This document shows positions 27,883 through 37,088 of a stretch of DNA of 64,000 nucleotides, piece after piece. Positions within the stretch are counted from its first letter, which is position 1. Each line of letters starts with the position of its first letter. The position numbers and the translations under genes are program-made. The notes under the pieces are model-generated. The model ran no database searches. It was not told where the DNA came from and worked only from the letters and a program-made list of their open reading frames with translations. The DNA comes from Clostridia bacterium (lineage in GTDB: Bacteria; Bacillota; Clostridia; Christensenellales; UMGS416): contig JAFGUF010000031.1 of assembly GCA_016938675.1 (NCBI GenBank), positions 186,001-250,000 of the forward strand. The letters run 5' to 3'.

Positions 27883-29016
27883 ATGAAAATAATTATTGCA
27901 CCGGATTCTTTTAAGGGCTCTCTGAGCTCAGCAGAGGTAATAAAAATTATTGGCAAAGAAGCAAAAAACGCTTTCGACGAAGCGGAAATTATAGGTGTCC
28001 CTTTGGCGGACGGCGGAGAAGGAACAGTGGATGCTATGCTTTTTGATGATGCGGGCGTGAAAAAAACATGTGCTGTCAGCGGGCCGCTTGGCAAAATAGT
28101 TAATGCTGAATATGGAATGATGGATGATACGGCTATTATAGAGATGGCATCGTGCAGCGGCCTTACCCTTGTGCCAGAAAGCTTGCGCAACCCAATGAAA
28201 ACCACCAGCCGGGGAACAGGAGAGATGATAAAACATGTTCTGGATGAGGGCATAAGGAATATTATAATAGGCATAGGAGGAAGCGCAACAAACGACGGCG
28301 GCATAGGCGCGATGCAGGCATTAGGCGCGGAATTCTATGACGCTGAGAATAATTTAATAAATACAGGAAACGGAGAAAAACTATCTGAAATTAGCAGAAT
28401 AGAGCTGAAAAACTTTGATAAAAGGGTACGGAATTGCAGAATCAAAGTTATGTGCGATGTAACCAATCCGCTGACAGGTGAGCGAGGAGCGACATATACA
28501 TATAGCAGGCAAAAGGGAGCGGATGAAGAAACTCTGGATTTGCTGGAAAAAGGCATGCGTAATTATGAAGATATTTTAAATAAATGCTTTGGAAGAGAAA
28601 TATCAAAAATATCTGGCGCAGGAGCTGCGGGCGGAATGGGCGCAGCGCTGCTTGGATTCTGCGGGGCGGAGCTAGTAAGCGGTATTGGCTTGCTGCTGGA
28701 GATTAAAAAATTCAGCGAAAGGATAAAGGGAGCCGATCTGATAATAACAGGCGAAGGCAGAGTGGACGGGCAGTCCGCCTATGGCAAGGCTGTTCAAGGA
28801 ATCGCTGGATACGCTGATAAGGCAAATGTTCCTGTAATTGTGATTGCGGGGAGTGTTGGCGAAGGCTATGAAAAGGCATATGACTTCGGTGTAAAAGCTA
28901 TTTTTTCAATCGCAGATAGGCCGATGAGCTTGGATGAATGCATGAATAAATCAAAAAGCTTGCTTAGAAGCATAGCGAAGAATATTTTTGAACTGATAAG
29001 CCTATTTACAAATTAA
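27883..29016 (+). CDS. glxK: Glycerate kinase
   Basis: 377-residue GarK/GlxK-type kinase that phosphorylates D-glycerate, usually to 2-phosphoglycerate, feeding lower glycolysis. The N-terminal IIAPDSFKGSLSSAEV and PLADGGEGTVDAM, the central GIGGSATNDGGIGAMQALG and the C-terminal TGEGRVDGQSAYGKAVQGIA are family signatures. It is monocistronic, with its own promoter and no sugar-acid transporter next to it. The symbol is approximate, since garK and glxK products cannot be separated by sequence. Confidence 0.94.
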   Translation: MKIIIAPDSFKGSLSSAEVIKIIGKEAKNAFDEAEIIGVPLADGGEGTVDAMLFDDAGVKKTCAVSGPLGKIVNAEYGMMDDTAIIEMASCSGLTLVPESLRNPMKTTSRGTGEMIKHVLDEGIRNIIIGIGGSATNDGGIGAMQALGAEFYDAENNLINTGNGEKLSEISRIELKNFDKRVRNCRIKVMCDVTNPLTGERGATYTYSRQKGADEETLDLLEKGMRNYEDILNKCFGREISKISGAGAAGGMGAALLGFCGAELVSGIGLLLEIKKFSERIKGADLIITGEGRVDGQSAYGKAVQGIAGYADKANVPVIVIAGSVGEGYEKAYDFGVKAIFSIADRPMSLDECMNKSKSLLRSIAKNIFELISLFTN

Positions 29017-29097
29017 TATAGGTGAAAGCGGGTTCCTTGGCGCAATTTTTTATATAAACACTCATTTTCGAACAAGAACAACAAAAATATATTGAAA

Positions 29098-29141
29098 AAC
29101 AATAAAATATTGTTGACAAAGACATATTATTATGCTAATCT
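29098..29141 (+). promoter_or_regulatory. Promoter with overlapping 17-bp palindrome upstream of DUF2975/XRE genes
   Basis: TTGACA (29113-29118) and TAATCT (29136-29141) have 17-base spacing. The palindrome AACAATAAAATATTGTT (29098-29114) overlaps the upstream edge of the -35 element, a natural place for a repressor site. The XRE-family regulator encoded two genes downstream is the obvious candidate to bind it. Confidence 0.55.
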
Positions 29142-29174
29142 GCACTTGGAAATAATAAAGGGCAGGTAACATAT

Positions 29175-29645
29175 ATGAAACATGTGGGAAAAAAGTCCGT
29201 ATCATTCGCAATGGAGATAATTTTAGTTTTGCTTATGGTTGTAAACGCGGCGGTTTTAATATTCCTTCCGAAGGTAATTACATTTTATTTAGAGCATGAT
29301 TATAACATACTGGATGTGTTTTCTACGGAAAAGACAATTCTTCTTGCGATATTATATCCATGCGGCCTGAGTGCGCTGATTGTTGAATTCAGTTTATTTA
29401 AGATTTTCAGGACATTGGTGGACGGCGATCCCTTTGTACAGAGCAATGTAAGATATCTTAATGTTATGGGGACTGCAATGATCGTCGTCACGGCTTTTCT
29501 TATAGCAAAGATATTTTTACTTAATTCCATTATGACAATGCTGGGCGGCCTTGCAAGCGGCCTTTTGGCAGTGTTCTGTTTTGTGCTGGCGGATGTATTT
29601 CAGCAGGCGGTGTATTATAAGCAGGACAATGAACTGACTATATAG
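29175..29645 (+). CDS. DUF2975 family membrane protein
   Basis: 156-residue integral membrane protein with four predicted helices (about residues 10-32, 50-72, 95-115 and 118-140), matching the DUF2975 pattern, including DGDPFVQSNVRYLNVMG between helices 2 and 3. No enzymatic function is known. DUF2975 genes are very often followed by a small YozG-like XRE regulator, as here, so it is likely part of a small regulated membrane module. Confidence 0.85.
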   Translation: MKHVGKKSVSFAMEIILVLLMVVNAAVLIFLPKVITFYLEHDYNILDVFSTEKTILLAILYPCGLSALIVEFSLFKIFRTLVDGDPFVQSNVRYLNVMGTAMIVVTAFLIAKIFLLNSIMTMLGGLASGLLAVFCFVLADVFQQAVYYKQDNELTI

Positions 29646-29653
29646 GTGGTATC

Positions 29654-29875
29654 ATGAGTATAATAGTAAATTTGGATGTAATGATGGCAAAGAGGAAAAA
29701 ACGAGCAGGAGACCTTGCGAATGAAATTGGCATAACAGGGGCGAACCTTTCAATACTTAAAAATTCCAAGGCGAAAGCCATTCGGTTTTCCACCCTTGAG
29801 GCATTGTGCAAAGCATTGGAGTGCCAGCCGGGGGACATACTTGAATATCAGGAGGATGAAGAAGATGGAAAATAA
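29654..29875 (+). CDS. XRE/YozG-like helix-turn-helix regulator
   Basis: 73-residue Cro/C1-type DNA-binding protein. The sequence IIVNLDVMMAKRKKRAGDLANEIGITGANLSILKNSKAKAI... ends FSTLEALCKALECQPGDILEY, the typical C-terminal half of the YozG/HTH_26 family. It starts eight bases after the DUF2975 gene and overlaps the next gene by 11 bases. It may autoregulate through the palindrome at 29098-29114. Confidence 0.92.
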   Translation: MSIIVNLDVMMAKRKKRAGDLANEIGITGANLSILKNSKAKAIRFSTLEALCKALECQPGDILEYQEDEEDGK

Positions 29876-31448
29876 AATAGAAAACAATCTAGAAGCCAAG
29901 GCAGGAAGAGCACCTGTTTTTGGCAGCCGCAGCCTGGACTTAAGTGCGGTAATCATTTCAATTATTGTGGGGGCGGCGTTTTCGCTGCTGGTTATTAAAG
30001 AATATATAGGCATCAACCTTTTTCTCTTCAGCTTGATAGCAATTTCAGGAATCGGATACATTCTTTATAAGGATGATAACCTAGATATAAAGAACTTTGT
30101 TTTTTTTGGAGGAGCTTTCATCGTATATGCGTCATATTTTTTAAGGCTCAGGCATGGGGTATTTAACGGGCTTACGATAGTTATATTGGTTGGTTTGCTT
30201 GTAATCACTTCGATGTTTTCATCAAAAAGGAGTGCAGAAAAAGGAGTTCTTACATATTTGTACAGGCAGTTTGGCCCTGTTGCTAGGATTGATAAGATTT
30301 TCGCAGGATTTGCGGCGCTGAAGAAAAGTGACAATCAGAAAGCGCATAAGTCTTTACAGATTATTCTGGGCGTACTCATATCTATAGTGCTCCTTATTAT
30401 AGTTATTCCACTGATGATGAGCGCGGAGGCGGCCTTCGAATCCTTTATACAAAATGTTGTTGACAAAATAAAGATAGACTTTGACCTTACGACATTTTTC
30501 TGGAAGATAATAGCGGGGGGCGCAATCGCAATCATTTTTTGCGGATTCCTCTTCACCTTTACGAGGGATAAAATGATTGGCTCAAAGAAGGCAGAAAAAG
30601 CAGTAGATGGCAAGGACAACCACGCACTTATATTAACTGTACTTTTTATAATGGGAACTGTATTTTTATTCTTTGCGGTAATCCAGTTCGGTGCACTTTT
30701 TGCAAGCCGTGAATCGATAGTAGAAAAGTCTACATTTGCACAAACTGCAAGAGAAGGGTATTTCCAGCTGGTTGTGTTGTCAATTATCAATTTTATTATG
30801 GTGCTGGTCTTCAACAGAGCGCAGCGCGGCAGCAATAAGCTAACTGGCAAAATAATTAAGTATATGACTACTTATTTCACATTGCTCAATGTGTACCTTC
30901 TTGCTTCCTCAGCCTACAAGATGACATTGTATTATAATGCGTATGGATTGTCCGTTGACAGGCTGCTCGTATATATATTGCTGGTATATGAATTTATCGC
31001 CATTGTCCTGCTTACGATAAAGATATATAAGCCTGATATGAAGTTTTTCACCATAATGGTCTATTTCACTGTGGGATTCTGGGCGATAGTCAGCCTTATT
31101 AATATACAAGGCTGGGTGGCAGATTCCAACCTTAACAGATATAAAGAAACAGGAAAAATTGACGTTGAATATATTACATGGCTAAGTGATGACGTCAGCA
31201 GCCAGGTAAAGGAACTCTATTTTGATAATTATGATAAGCTTACAGTTGACGAGAGATATCGGATTGTTGAATACTATTACAAGAGGCCATTTACCTGGGA
31301 TAATAGTAGGCCAAAGTTAAGCATTGAAGATATAACAAAATACAAAGATGACGAGGCTTTTGAGAGCTGGCTGGCCTTCAATATATCCAGAAGCAAAAGT
31401 TACGCGGACGGGCTGGAGGTGCTTGAGGATTTCATAAGCAAAAATTGA
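29865..31448 (+). CDS. DUF4173/DUF4153-type polytopic membrane protein
   Basis: 527-residue protein with roughly 12 hydrophobic helices. The pattern (VYASYFLRLRHGVFNGLTIVILVGLLVI; then AREGYFQLVVLSIINFIMVLVFNRAQRGS; then YYNAYGLSVDRLL) matches DUF4173 proteins, which in Bacillota usually sit next to small XRE regulators and DUF2975 proteins. The C-terminal about 110 residues are soluble. The start at 29865 is chosen because GGAGG lies nine bases upstream; the longer frame has none. Function unknown. Confidence 0.85.
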   Translation: MENKIENNLEAKAGRAPVFGSRSLDLSAVIISIIVGAAFSLLVIKEYIGINLFLFSLIAISGIGYILYKDDNLDIKNFVFFGGAFIVYASYFLRLRHGVFNGLTIVILVGLLVITSMFSSKRSAEKGVLTYLYRQFGPVARIDKIFAGFAALKKSDNQKAHKSLQIILGVLISIVLLIIVIPLMMSAEAAFESFIQNVVDKIKIDFDLTTFFWKIIAGGAIAIIFCGFLFTFTRDKMIGSKKAEKAVDGKDNHALILTVLFIMGTVFLFFAVIQFGALFASRESIVEKSTFAQTAREGYFQLVVLSIINFIMVLVFNRAQRGSNKLTGKIIKYMTTYFTLLNVYLLASSAYKMTLYYNAYGLSVDRLLVYILLVYEFIAIVLLTIKIYKPDMKFFTIMVYFTVGFWAIVSLINIQGWVADSNLNRYKETGKIDVEYITWLSDDVSSQVKELYFDNYDKLTVDERYRIVEYYYKRPFTWDNSRPKLSIEDITKYKDDEAFESWLAFNISRSKSYADGLEVLEDFISKN

Positions 31449-31462
31449 GAATAGACAAATTG

Positions 31463-31494
31463 AAAGCGGCAGTTTTTACTGCCGCTTTTTGCGT
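31463..31494 (+). terminator. Terminator after the DUF4173 gene
   Basis: The stem AAAGCGGCAGT/ACTGCCGCTTT has a three-base loop and a following T run. It may also act for the convergent RACo-like gene ending at 31512. Confidence 0.9.
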
Positions 31495-31511
31495 TTTCAG
31501 AAATTTTTTTT

Positions 31512-33071
31512 TTAAAAGAGCATATTTTCAATAAATAAATCGTTGAATGATTTATTGAAAGACAGCTCAATATATTCAACTTTTTGTGTTAATGCAGCAA
31601 GTGATTGGAGCACATTGTCAGACAGCAGCGACTTAATGCTGCCCATTCCGGCGGTGTTGCCTGCGCTAATGCATTTCGACTCCAGAGCTCTGTTTATAAG
31701 CCCTATTTTTACGGCGCTTTTAATATTGAGGTATGTGCCAAATCCACCTGACAGATATACATTTTCAACATCATCAAAGCCTATTCCTGCTGCGTGTATC
31801 AATACCTCCGCTCCCGCGGCTACGGCGGACTTCGCCAGCTGAATTTCCCTTATATCTTTTTGACTTATGTATATATCTTCTGTAATGTAATATGCTGTTT
31901 CGCCGTCTGCTTGGCCGCACTTTTCTTCATCCATCGAGCCGGTGCTGTCTAATATGCCGCTATCTATTAGGAAGGCAGTGATATCCAGAAGCCCGGAGCC
32001 GCATATTCCTACTGGTGAAGAGTTACCTATTGTATCAAAAGCAAGCTGGCCATCAACAGAATATGCTTTGCTTATAGCGCCCTTTATGCCTCCGACGCCG
32101 TATTTGATATGTTCACCCTCAAATGCAGGGCCTGCAGCCACGGAGCAAGCATACATTTTACCTTTATGGCTCAATACCATTTCGCCGTTTGTGCCGATGT
32201 CAATTAATAGGGATGTGCGGATATCTTTATCCATGCCTACAGCAAGAATGCCGGAGACGATATCCCCGCCCACATAGCCGGAGATAGAATTAGTAATAAT
32301 GCATTCAGCATCGGGCATGATGTTTAACCTTAGCACAGATGCGGGCATCTTTTGCTGCTCAGTAAATACAGGTGCATATGGCGCGACTGTAATCGGGAAC
32401 GGATTAACTCCGCAGAGTATGTGCTGCATTATAGTGTTGCCAGAGATAGCAGCTCGAAAGATTTTCATCTTATCAATCTTATTTTCATCAGCCAAAGCGT
32501 CTGTAAGTTCATTTATTTTGCCGATTGCAGAAAGCCTTAATTCATTAAGCCCATTTTCATGAGAGTTGATATACTCGCTTCTGGTTATTACATTGTCTCC
32601 GTATTGTCTTTGGGGATTCATGCCTGATTTTGCGCCAAGTATTCTGCCGTCTGATAATTTGGTCAGGTAAACAACAATAGTAGTAGTGCCTAAATCCACC
32701 GCAATGCCATATCCTTCTTTCAGAGAATGGTCAAGCAAGTATAGTTCGTTTATGCCGGAAATACCGTGCTCAACAGCGGCGTAGCTGGCCCTTTCGGTTA
32801 TTTCAATCACTGCATCTTGGCTGACGGTGCATTTGCACGAAAGCCTGCAGCCCATATCAAGCTCTTTTTGATTAAAAATATTTTCATCCTCATTGTTAGG
32901 CGAAGGAGCACCGGATACAAACCTTACTGCGCATTTTCCGCATGTTCCTTTTCCGCTGCAGGCTCTATCGATAAAGATACCGTTGGATACAAGTACCTGT
33001 GCTAGATTGCCCGGCTCATTCAGATGAATGATTTTATTTTTACTGTCTGTTTTTATTTGCAGGGTATACAT
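31512..33071 (-). CDS. RACo-like ASKHA protein: reductive activator of corrinoid proteins, with N-terminal [2Fe-2S] domain
   Basis: 519-residue protein. The N-terminal plant-type ferredoxin domain has Cys in RACSGKGTCGKCAVRF and CRLSCKC. The large ASKHA ATPase region (DUF4445/RamA_C-like) has IAVDLGTTTIVVYL and SLLIDIGTNGEMVL, with GSGLLDITAFLID. Family members use ATP hydrolysis to drive reduction of inactive Co(II) corrinoid proteins to Co(I). No corrinoid protein or methyltransferase gene is nearby, so the target is unknown. The Met at 33071 is preferred over one at 33107 because a weak GAGCG precedes it. It is divergent from rfbB. Confidence 0.87.
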   Translation of the reverse strand: MYTLQIKTDSKNKIIHLNEPGNLAQVLVSNGIFIDRACSGKGTCGKCAVRFVSGAPSPNNEDENIFNQKELDMGCRLSCKCTVSQDAVIEITERASYAAVEHGISGINELYLLDHSLKEGYGIAVDLGTTTIVVYLTKLSDGRILGAKSGMNPQRQYGDNVITRSEYINSHENGLNELRLSAIGKINELTDALADENKIDKMKIFRAAISGNTIMQHILCGVNPFPITVAPYAPVFTEQQKMPASVLRLNIMPDAECIITNSISGYVGGDIVSGILAVGMDKDIRTSLLIDIGTNGEMVLSHKGKMYACSVAAGPAFEGEHIKYGVGGIKGAISKAYSVDGQLAFDTIGNSSPVGICGSGLLDITAFLIDSGILDSTGSMDEEKCGQADGETAYYITEDIYISQKDIREIQLAKSAVAAGAEVLIHAAGIGFDDVENVYLSGGFGTYLNIKSAVKIGLINRALESKCISAGNTAGMGSIKSLLSDNVLQSLAALTQKVEYIELSFNKSFNDLFIENMLF

Positions 33072-33191
33072 TTTTCGCTCAATTCTATTTGAAGTTGCAT
33101 TTATCATGCTAATAAATAACTTAATATTGAATAGTGGTATTATACATCCATATAATAAAATGTCAATAAATCGGCCGCAGCAACAAAAGAC

Positions 33192-33221
33192 CTGACAGCA
33201 TAAAAAGCAATATGTTATAAT
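33192..33221 (+). promoter_or_regulatory. Promoter of rfbB
   Basis: CTGACA (33192-33197) and TATAAT (33216-33221) with 18-base spacing give a predicted start point about 40 bases before the rfbB ATG. Confidence 0.6.
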
Positions 33222-33267
33222 AATTTAGGCCGTGATTATTGGCACATAAAAAGCGAAGGACGAATGA

Positions 33268-34293
33268 ATGAAAACTTATCTGGTAACAGGCGGTGCCGGC
33301 TTTATTGGCTCCAATTATATAAACTATCTATTCGAAGAATATCACCATGATATTTTCTTAATCAATTTGGACAAGCTGACCTATGCTGGCAATCTGGAGA
33401 ACCTTAAGAAGGTTGAGAATAATCCTAATTATAAATTTATAAAGGCAGATATATGCGACAAAGATACTTTGAAAAATATATTTGCTGAGTATGATATAGA
33501 TTACGTAGTGAATTTTGCCGCAGAGAGTCATGTAGATAGGAGCATAGAGAGCTCGAATGTATTCGTAAAAACCAATATTTTGGGAACGCATACACTACTT
33601 AATGCTGCAAAGAATGCATGGGCCGCAGGAAATGGCTTTTTAGAAAATAAAAAATTTCTTCAGATATCTACAGATGAGGTCTATGGTTCGCTGGGCGCAA
33701 ACGGCAAATTCACTGAGGATACTCCGCTTGCCCCGCATAACCCCTATTCAGCCAGCAAGGCATCAGCAGACCTTATTGTAAAGGCGTATTATGATACGTA
33801 TGCTTTTCCCTGCAATATTACAAGGTGCTCAAATAATTATGGAGAGTATCAGTACCCTGAGAAGCTGATACCACTGATTATAAATAACGCAATGAAGCAT
33901 GAAGATTTGCCGGTCTATGGCGACGGCAAGCAGATACGCGACTGGCTCTACGTTCAGGATCATATCAGAGCAGTTGAAAAAGTTTTAAGGAAAGCGGAGC
34001 CGGGAGAAGTATACAATATCGGCGGAAATAACGAATATGAAAATATATATTTAGTAAATAAAATTATTGAAATCCTGAGCTTAGAGCTAAAAGACAGTGA
34101 AATAAACGGCTCATTAATCAAGCATGTAAAAGACAGGCTGGGTCATGACAGGCGCTACGCACTGGATTCATCGAAAATAGCAAGGGACCTTGGCTGGCAG
34201 CCGGAAGTTGCGTTCGACGCTGGAATAGAGCGCATAGTAAAATGGTATATAAACAATGCAGTATGGATGAAAAACGCTATGCGTAATGGATGA
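33268..34293 (+). CDS. rfbB: dTDP-glucose 4,6-dehydratase
   Basis: Extended short-chain dehydrogenase of 341 residues that makes dTDP-4-keto-6-deoxyglucose, the branch point to L-rhamnose and other deoxysugars. The NAD-binding GGAGFIGSNYINYL, STDEVYGSLG with its catalytic Asp/Glu, and YSASKASADLIV (Tyr-x3-Lys) are present, as is the DRRYALDSSKI C-terminal signature. The other rhamnose genes (rfbA, C, D) are not in the window; instead a glycosyltransferase follows at 34395. The start has GAAGGA upstream. Confidence 0.94.
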   Translation: MKTYLVTGGAGFIGSNYINYLFEEYHHDIFLINLDKLTYAGNLENLKKVENNPNYKFIKADICDKDTLKNIFAEYDIDYVVNFAAESHVDRSIESSNVFVKTNILGTHTLLNAAKNAWAAGNGFLENKKFLQISTDEVYGSLGANGKFTEDTPLAPHNPYSASKASADLIVKAYYDTYAFPCNITRCSNNYGEYQYPEKLIPLIINNAMKHEDLPVYGDGKQIRDWLYVQDHIRAVEKVLRKAEPGEVYNIGGNNEYENIYLVNKIIEILSLELKDSEINGSLIKHVKDRLGHDRRYALDSSKIARDLGWQPEVAFDAGIERIVKWYINNAVWMKNAMRNG

Positions 34294-34325
34294 TGCCTGC
34301 AAAGGTTTAATCTTACTTTTATGTA

Positions 34326-34334
34326 TGATATAAT
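34326..34334 (+). promoter_or_regulatory. Extended -10 promoter element before the glycosyltransferase gene
   Basis: TGATATAAT with no good -35 element. A small hairpin, TATCCTG/CAGGATA (34360-34380), lies between it and the start codon. Confidence 0.45.
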
Positions 34335-34394
34335 AGTTAACTGAATTTAAAAACGAAGGTATCCTGGATTATTCAGGATAAAATGGAGAACAAA

Positions 34395-35672
34395 ATGAAG
34401 ATTCTTTGGATATGTAATATTGAGCTGCCCATCATTTCGGAGGCACTTAATAAGGAGGTTGATTTCGGCGGCGGATGGATGGACATAATATCCAGAAGTC
34501 TTGTAGGCGAAGGGCACGAACTGCACGTAATATATGCAAACAGTGAAGTAAACAAGACAGTAACTTTAGATGCAGGCGCCGTAACTGCGTATCAGATCCC
34601 TCATAAAAGGCGAAACAACAGCTATTATGATAAAAGATATGAAGGCATATTTCGTGGGATACTAAAAGGATCCAGCTTTGACTGCATTCATATATGGGGT
34701 GAGGAACTTCCGCGGACATTATCATTGCTTAAGGTATGCAAAGAGCTTAACCTTCTGGACAGGACTATTGTGGAGATTCAGGGCATACGCCATTTCATAG
34801 CGAAAAATTTCTATGCGTCTCTGCCAAACAGAATCATTCGCAGAAAAAGACTGCATGACATATATTTAAATAACAGCATAAAGAACGCAAAGCGTAGGCA
34901 TGAGAGAGCCGGAAAGTATGAGCTGGAATCCATAAGAACAACAAAAAATATAATGGGCAGGACAGATTGGGACCTTGCCTGCGTAAAATCAATAAACCCC
35001 GAAGTTAATTACTATAAATGCAACAGGATACTGCGCAAGTCATTTTCTGAAAACCAATGGGAATTGGATAAATGCAGCAGGTATTCGCTTCTAGCTAGCA
35101 GCTATGGTGACTCAGCAAAGGGGCTGCATTATGTAATTGAAGCCATGCCTATAATACTGCAGGAGTTCCCGGAGGCGCACCTATACGTTGTAGGCTACTA
35201 TACGCCGCTCAATTCGCTGAAAGCAAAATTGAAGCTAAACGGCTACGGCAAATATATCTATGAGCTGATAGATAAATATAATCTTGAAAATAATGTTACA
35301 TTTTTGAGTAGCTTAAACGAGGCAAAGATGTGTGAGCAGACCAAGAATACTCATGTGTGCATTTCAGCCTCCACAATGGAAGATGCGCCTAATACTGTTG
35401 CTGAGGCCATGAAATTAGGAGTGCCGGTTGTTTCTTCGCTGGTGGGCGGAGTAGCGAGTATGGTTGATCACGGCGTTGATGGATTCCTGTATCAGTATGA
35501 CGCGCCCTATATGATGGCTTTTTATGTAAAAGAAATCTTCAGGTCTGATGCGCTTGCGCTAAGTTTATCAGAAAATGCGAAAAAGAGAGCGAAAAAGGCA
35601 TACGACACGGAAACAAATTATAATACTTTGTTGAATGTATACAGGAAGCTTTCCGAACAAGAAAATGGCTGA
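34395..35672 (+). CDS. Glycosyltransferase, GT4 family
   Basis: Cytoplasmic GT-B enzyme of 425 residues. The N-terminal acceptor domain opens MKILWICNIELP and contains GGGWMDIISRSLVGEGHELHVI. The C-terminal donor-binding domain has DSAKGLHYVIEAMPIILQEFPEAHLYVVG and STMEDAPNTVAEAMKLGVPVVSSLVGG, the E-x7-E type motif (EDAPNTVAE). It probably builds a surface polysaccharide, possibly with sugars made via RfbB. The start at 34395 has GGAG eight bases upstream; an in-frame ATG at 34383 is the alternative. Confidence 0.88.
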   Translation: MKILWICNIELPIISEALNKEVDFGGGWMDIISRSLVGEGHELHVIYANSEVNKTVTLDAGAVTAYQIPHKRRNNSYYDKRYEGIFRGILKGSSFDCIHIWGEELPRTLSLLKVCKELNLLDRTIVEIQGIRHFIAKNFYASLPNRIIRRKRLHDIYLNNSIKNAKRRHERAGKYELESIRTTKNIMGRTDWDLACVKSINPEVNYYKCNRILRKSFSENQWELDKCSRYSLLASSYGDSAKGLHYVIEAMPIILQEFPEAHLYVVGYYTPLNSLKAKLKLNGYGKYIYELIDKYNLENNVTFLSSLNEAKMCEQTKNTHVCISASTMEDAPNTVAEAMKLGVPVVSSLVGGVASMVDHGVDGFLYQYDAPYMMAFYVKEIFRSDALALSLSENAKKRAKKAYDTETNYNTLLNVYRKLSEQENG

Positions 35673-35693
35673 AAACTTTTTTAAATAATAATT

Positions 35694-35742
35694 CAGGCAG
35701 TATTAAAGAGAGGTGATGTCTCTTAATACTGCCTGTTATTTT
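35694..35742. terminator. Bidirectional terminator between glycosyltransferase and MFS genes
   Basis: A 13-bp perfect stem CAGGCAGTATTAA/TTAATACTGCCTG (35694-35706 and 35723-35735) is followed by a T tract on the plus strand. It lies between convergent genes. Confidence 0.9.
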
Positions 35743-36974
35743 TAAAACTCGTGGTTGTATATTTTTCTGACTTCGGCTTTATTTCTTACTAAAATCACAT
35801 ATACTGCTATTATTACAATGATTGATCCGCCTAAGGCTATGTAGGGGATGTATATATATTCTGCAAGAGCTCCGGCGATAAGCCCGAGCACGGAGCCGCC
35901 AAATACTGTAAGCGTCTGGAATGTGCCGTTGAACCGCGCGCGCAATTCATTGGGAACGTAATTTTGTGTTGAGGACATTCTCAAATTATACGTAGTTACC
36001 GACAGCAACCCCTGAATAAACATAAATAATATCATAATGGGCAGTATTGTCAGCATATAAGTTCCCTGCGTAACAGACATTATTATGAAGGCAATAACAG
36101 CAACCATATATTTTTTGGCGTCTTTCAGTCGTGTGCTGTAGTGGTAGGCGCTTCCCATCAGCCTGCCTAAAACCAGCGCCGCGCCGACATATATATATTT
36201 GTCTATGCCGAGCCATTCCGTTGACTTGAAGAATGGAAGCGTCAGCGTAAAGTTGACACTGCCGAATGAAGTAAGCACAGTATAGAACAGCACAATATAC
36301 ATCAGACCTTTATTCTGAGCCAGATAGTTGAGCCCCAGCTTAAAGTCATTGAAATATGTTTTGATGTTGTACTTTGATACCAGCTCTTTTATCTGTGACT
36401 CGTTAACCCGTATCAATGTTTCAAACACTGCAGCTATAAAGAACGTAACGGCATTGAATGCAAACAGCGGAGCTGTGCCTACTGAATTATATACAATAGC
36501 AGCAAGAGGTAGCGCTATCTGAGCTATATTGCCGATTACTGCGGATACAGAGTATGCCTTTGTGTAGTTCTCCTTCGCGATAAGCAGAGGGAAGAGGCTC
36601 TCGTAAGCCAGCATATATATGCTGTCAATTGTTCCTATAATTACGCATAATAGCAGCACTATAGCATAGTTAAACTGATTTGTATGTGAGATAATAGCTA
36701 TAGCAGCGTAGATGCCTGCAGAAATAAAGTCCAGCACGTACATTGCTTTTCGCCTTGAGAACTTATCCAAAAACGGCCCGGAAAGCGAGGGCATAATGAT
36801 CTTTGGCAGGTTATATAGAACCATTGTGAGTGCATACAGGAATACAGAATTTGTATAGTCAAGTATCAGCAGGCCGATTGCGAACCCTGAAACTGCATTG
36901 CCCAGCATGGAAATGACAGACCCGCCAATCATTATCGTAAAGTTTCTATTCCAAAGTTTTTTGCCCGGCTCCAT
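35742..36974 (-). CDS. Major facilitator superfamily transporter
   Basis: 410-residue permease with 12 predicted helices. The loop 2-3 motif appears as SGPFLDKFSRRKAMYVLDF, typical of the MFS_3/EntS-like exporter group. Substrate unknown. The reading frame can start at a GTG (36980) or at the ATG used here; the ATG has GAGGT seven bases upstream, whereas the GTG would lie too close to it. It has its own promoter. Confidence 0.87.
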   Translation of the reverse strand: MEPGKKLWNRNFTIMIGGSVISMLGNAVSGFAIGLLILDYTNSVFLYALTMVLYNLPKIIMPSLSGPFLDKFSRRKAMYVLDFISAGIYAAIAIISHTNQFNYAIVLLLCVIIGTIDSIYMLAYESLFPLLIAKENYTKAYSVSAVIGNIAQIALPLAAIVYNSVGTAPLFAFNAVTFFIAAVFETLIRVNESQIKELVSKYNIKTYFNDFKLGLNYLAQNKGLMYIVLFYTVLTSFGSVNFTLTLPFFKSTEWLGIDKYIYVGAALVLGRLMGSAYHYSTRLKDAKKYMVAVIAFIIMSVTQGTYMLTILPIMILFMFIQGLLSVTTYNLRMSSTQNYVPNELRARFNGTFQTLTVFGGSVLGLIAGALAEYIYIPYIALGGSIIVIIAVYVILVRNKAEVRKIYNHEF

Positions 36975-37006
36975 ATGCACTACCTCGTAAATTTAATCCG
37001 TCAAGT

Positions 37007-37035
37007 ATTTTATCATAGAAGCACTATTCATTCAA
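37007..37035 (-). promoter_or_regulatory. Promoter of the MFS gene
   Basis: On the minus strand, TTGAAT (37030-37035) and TAAAAT (37007-37012) are separated by 17 bases; the leader is about 25-30 nt. Confidence 0.6.
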
Positions 37036-37088
37036 TGTATATTATGGCAATATTTAAGTTTGAATATTATCATGCACCGGAAACTTAA

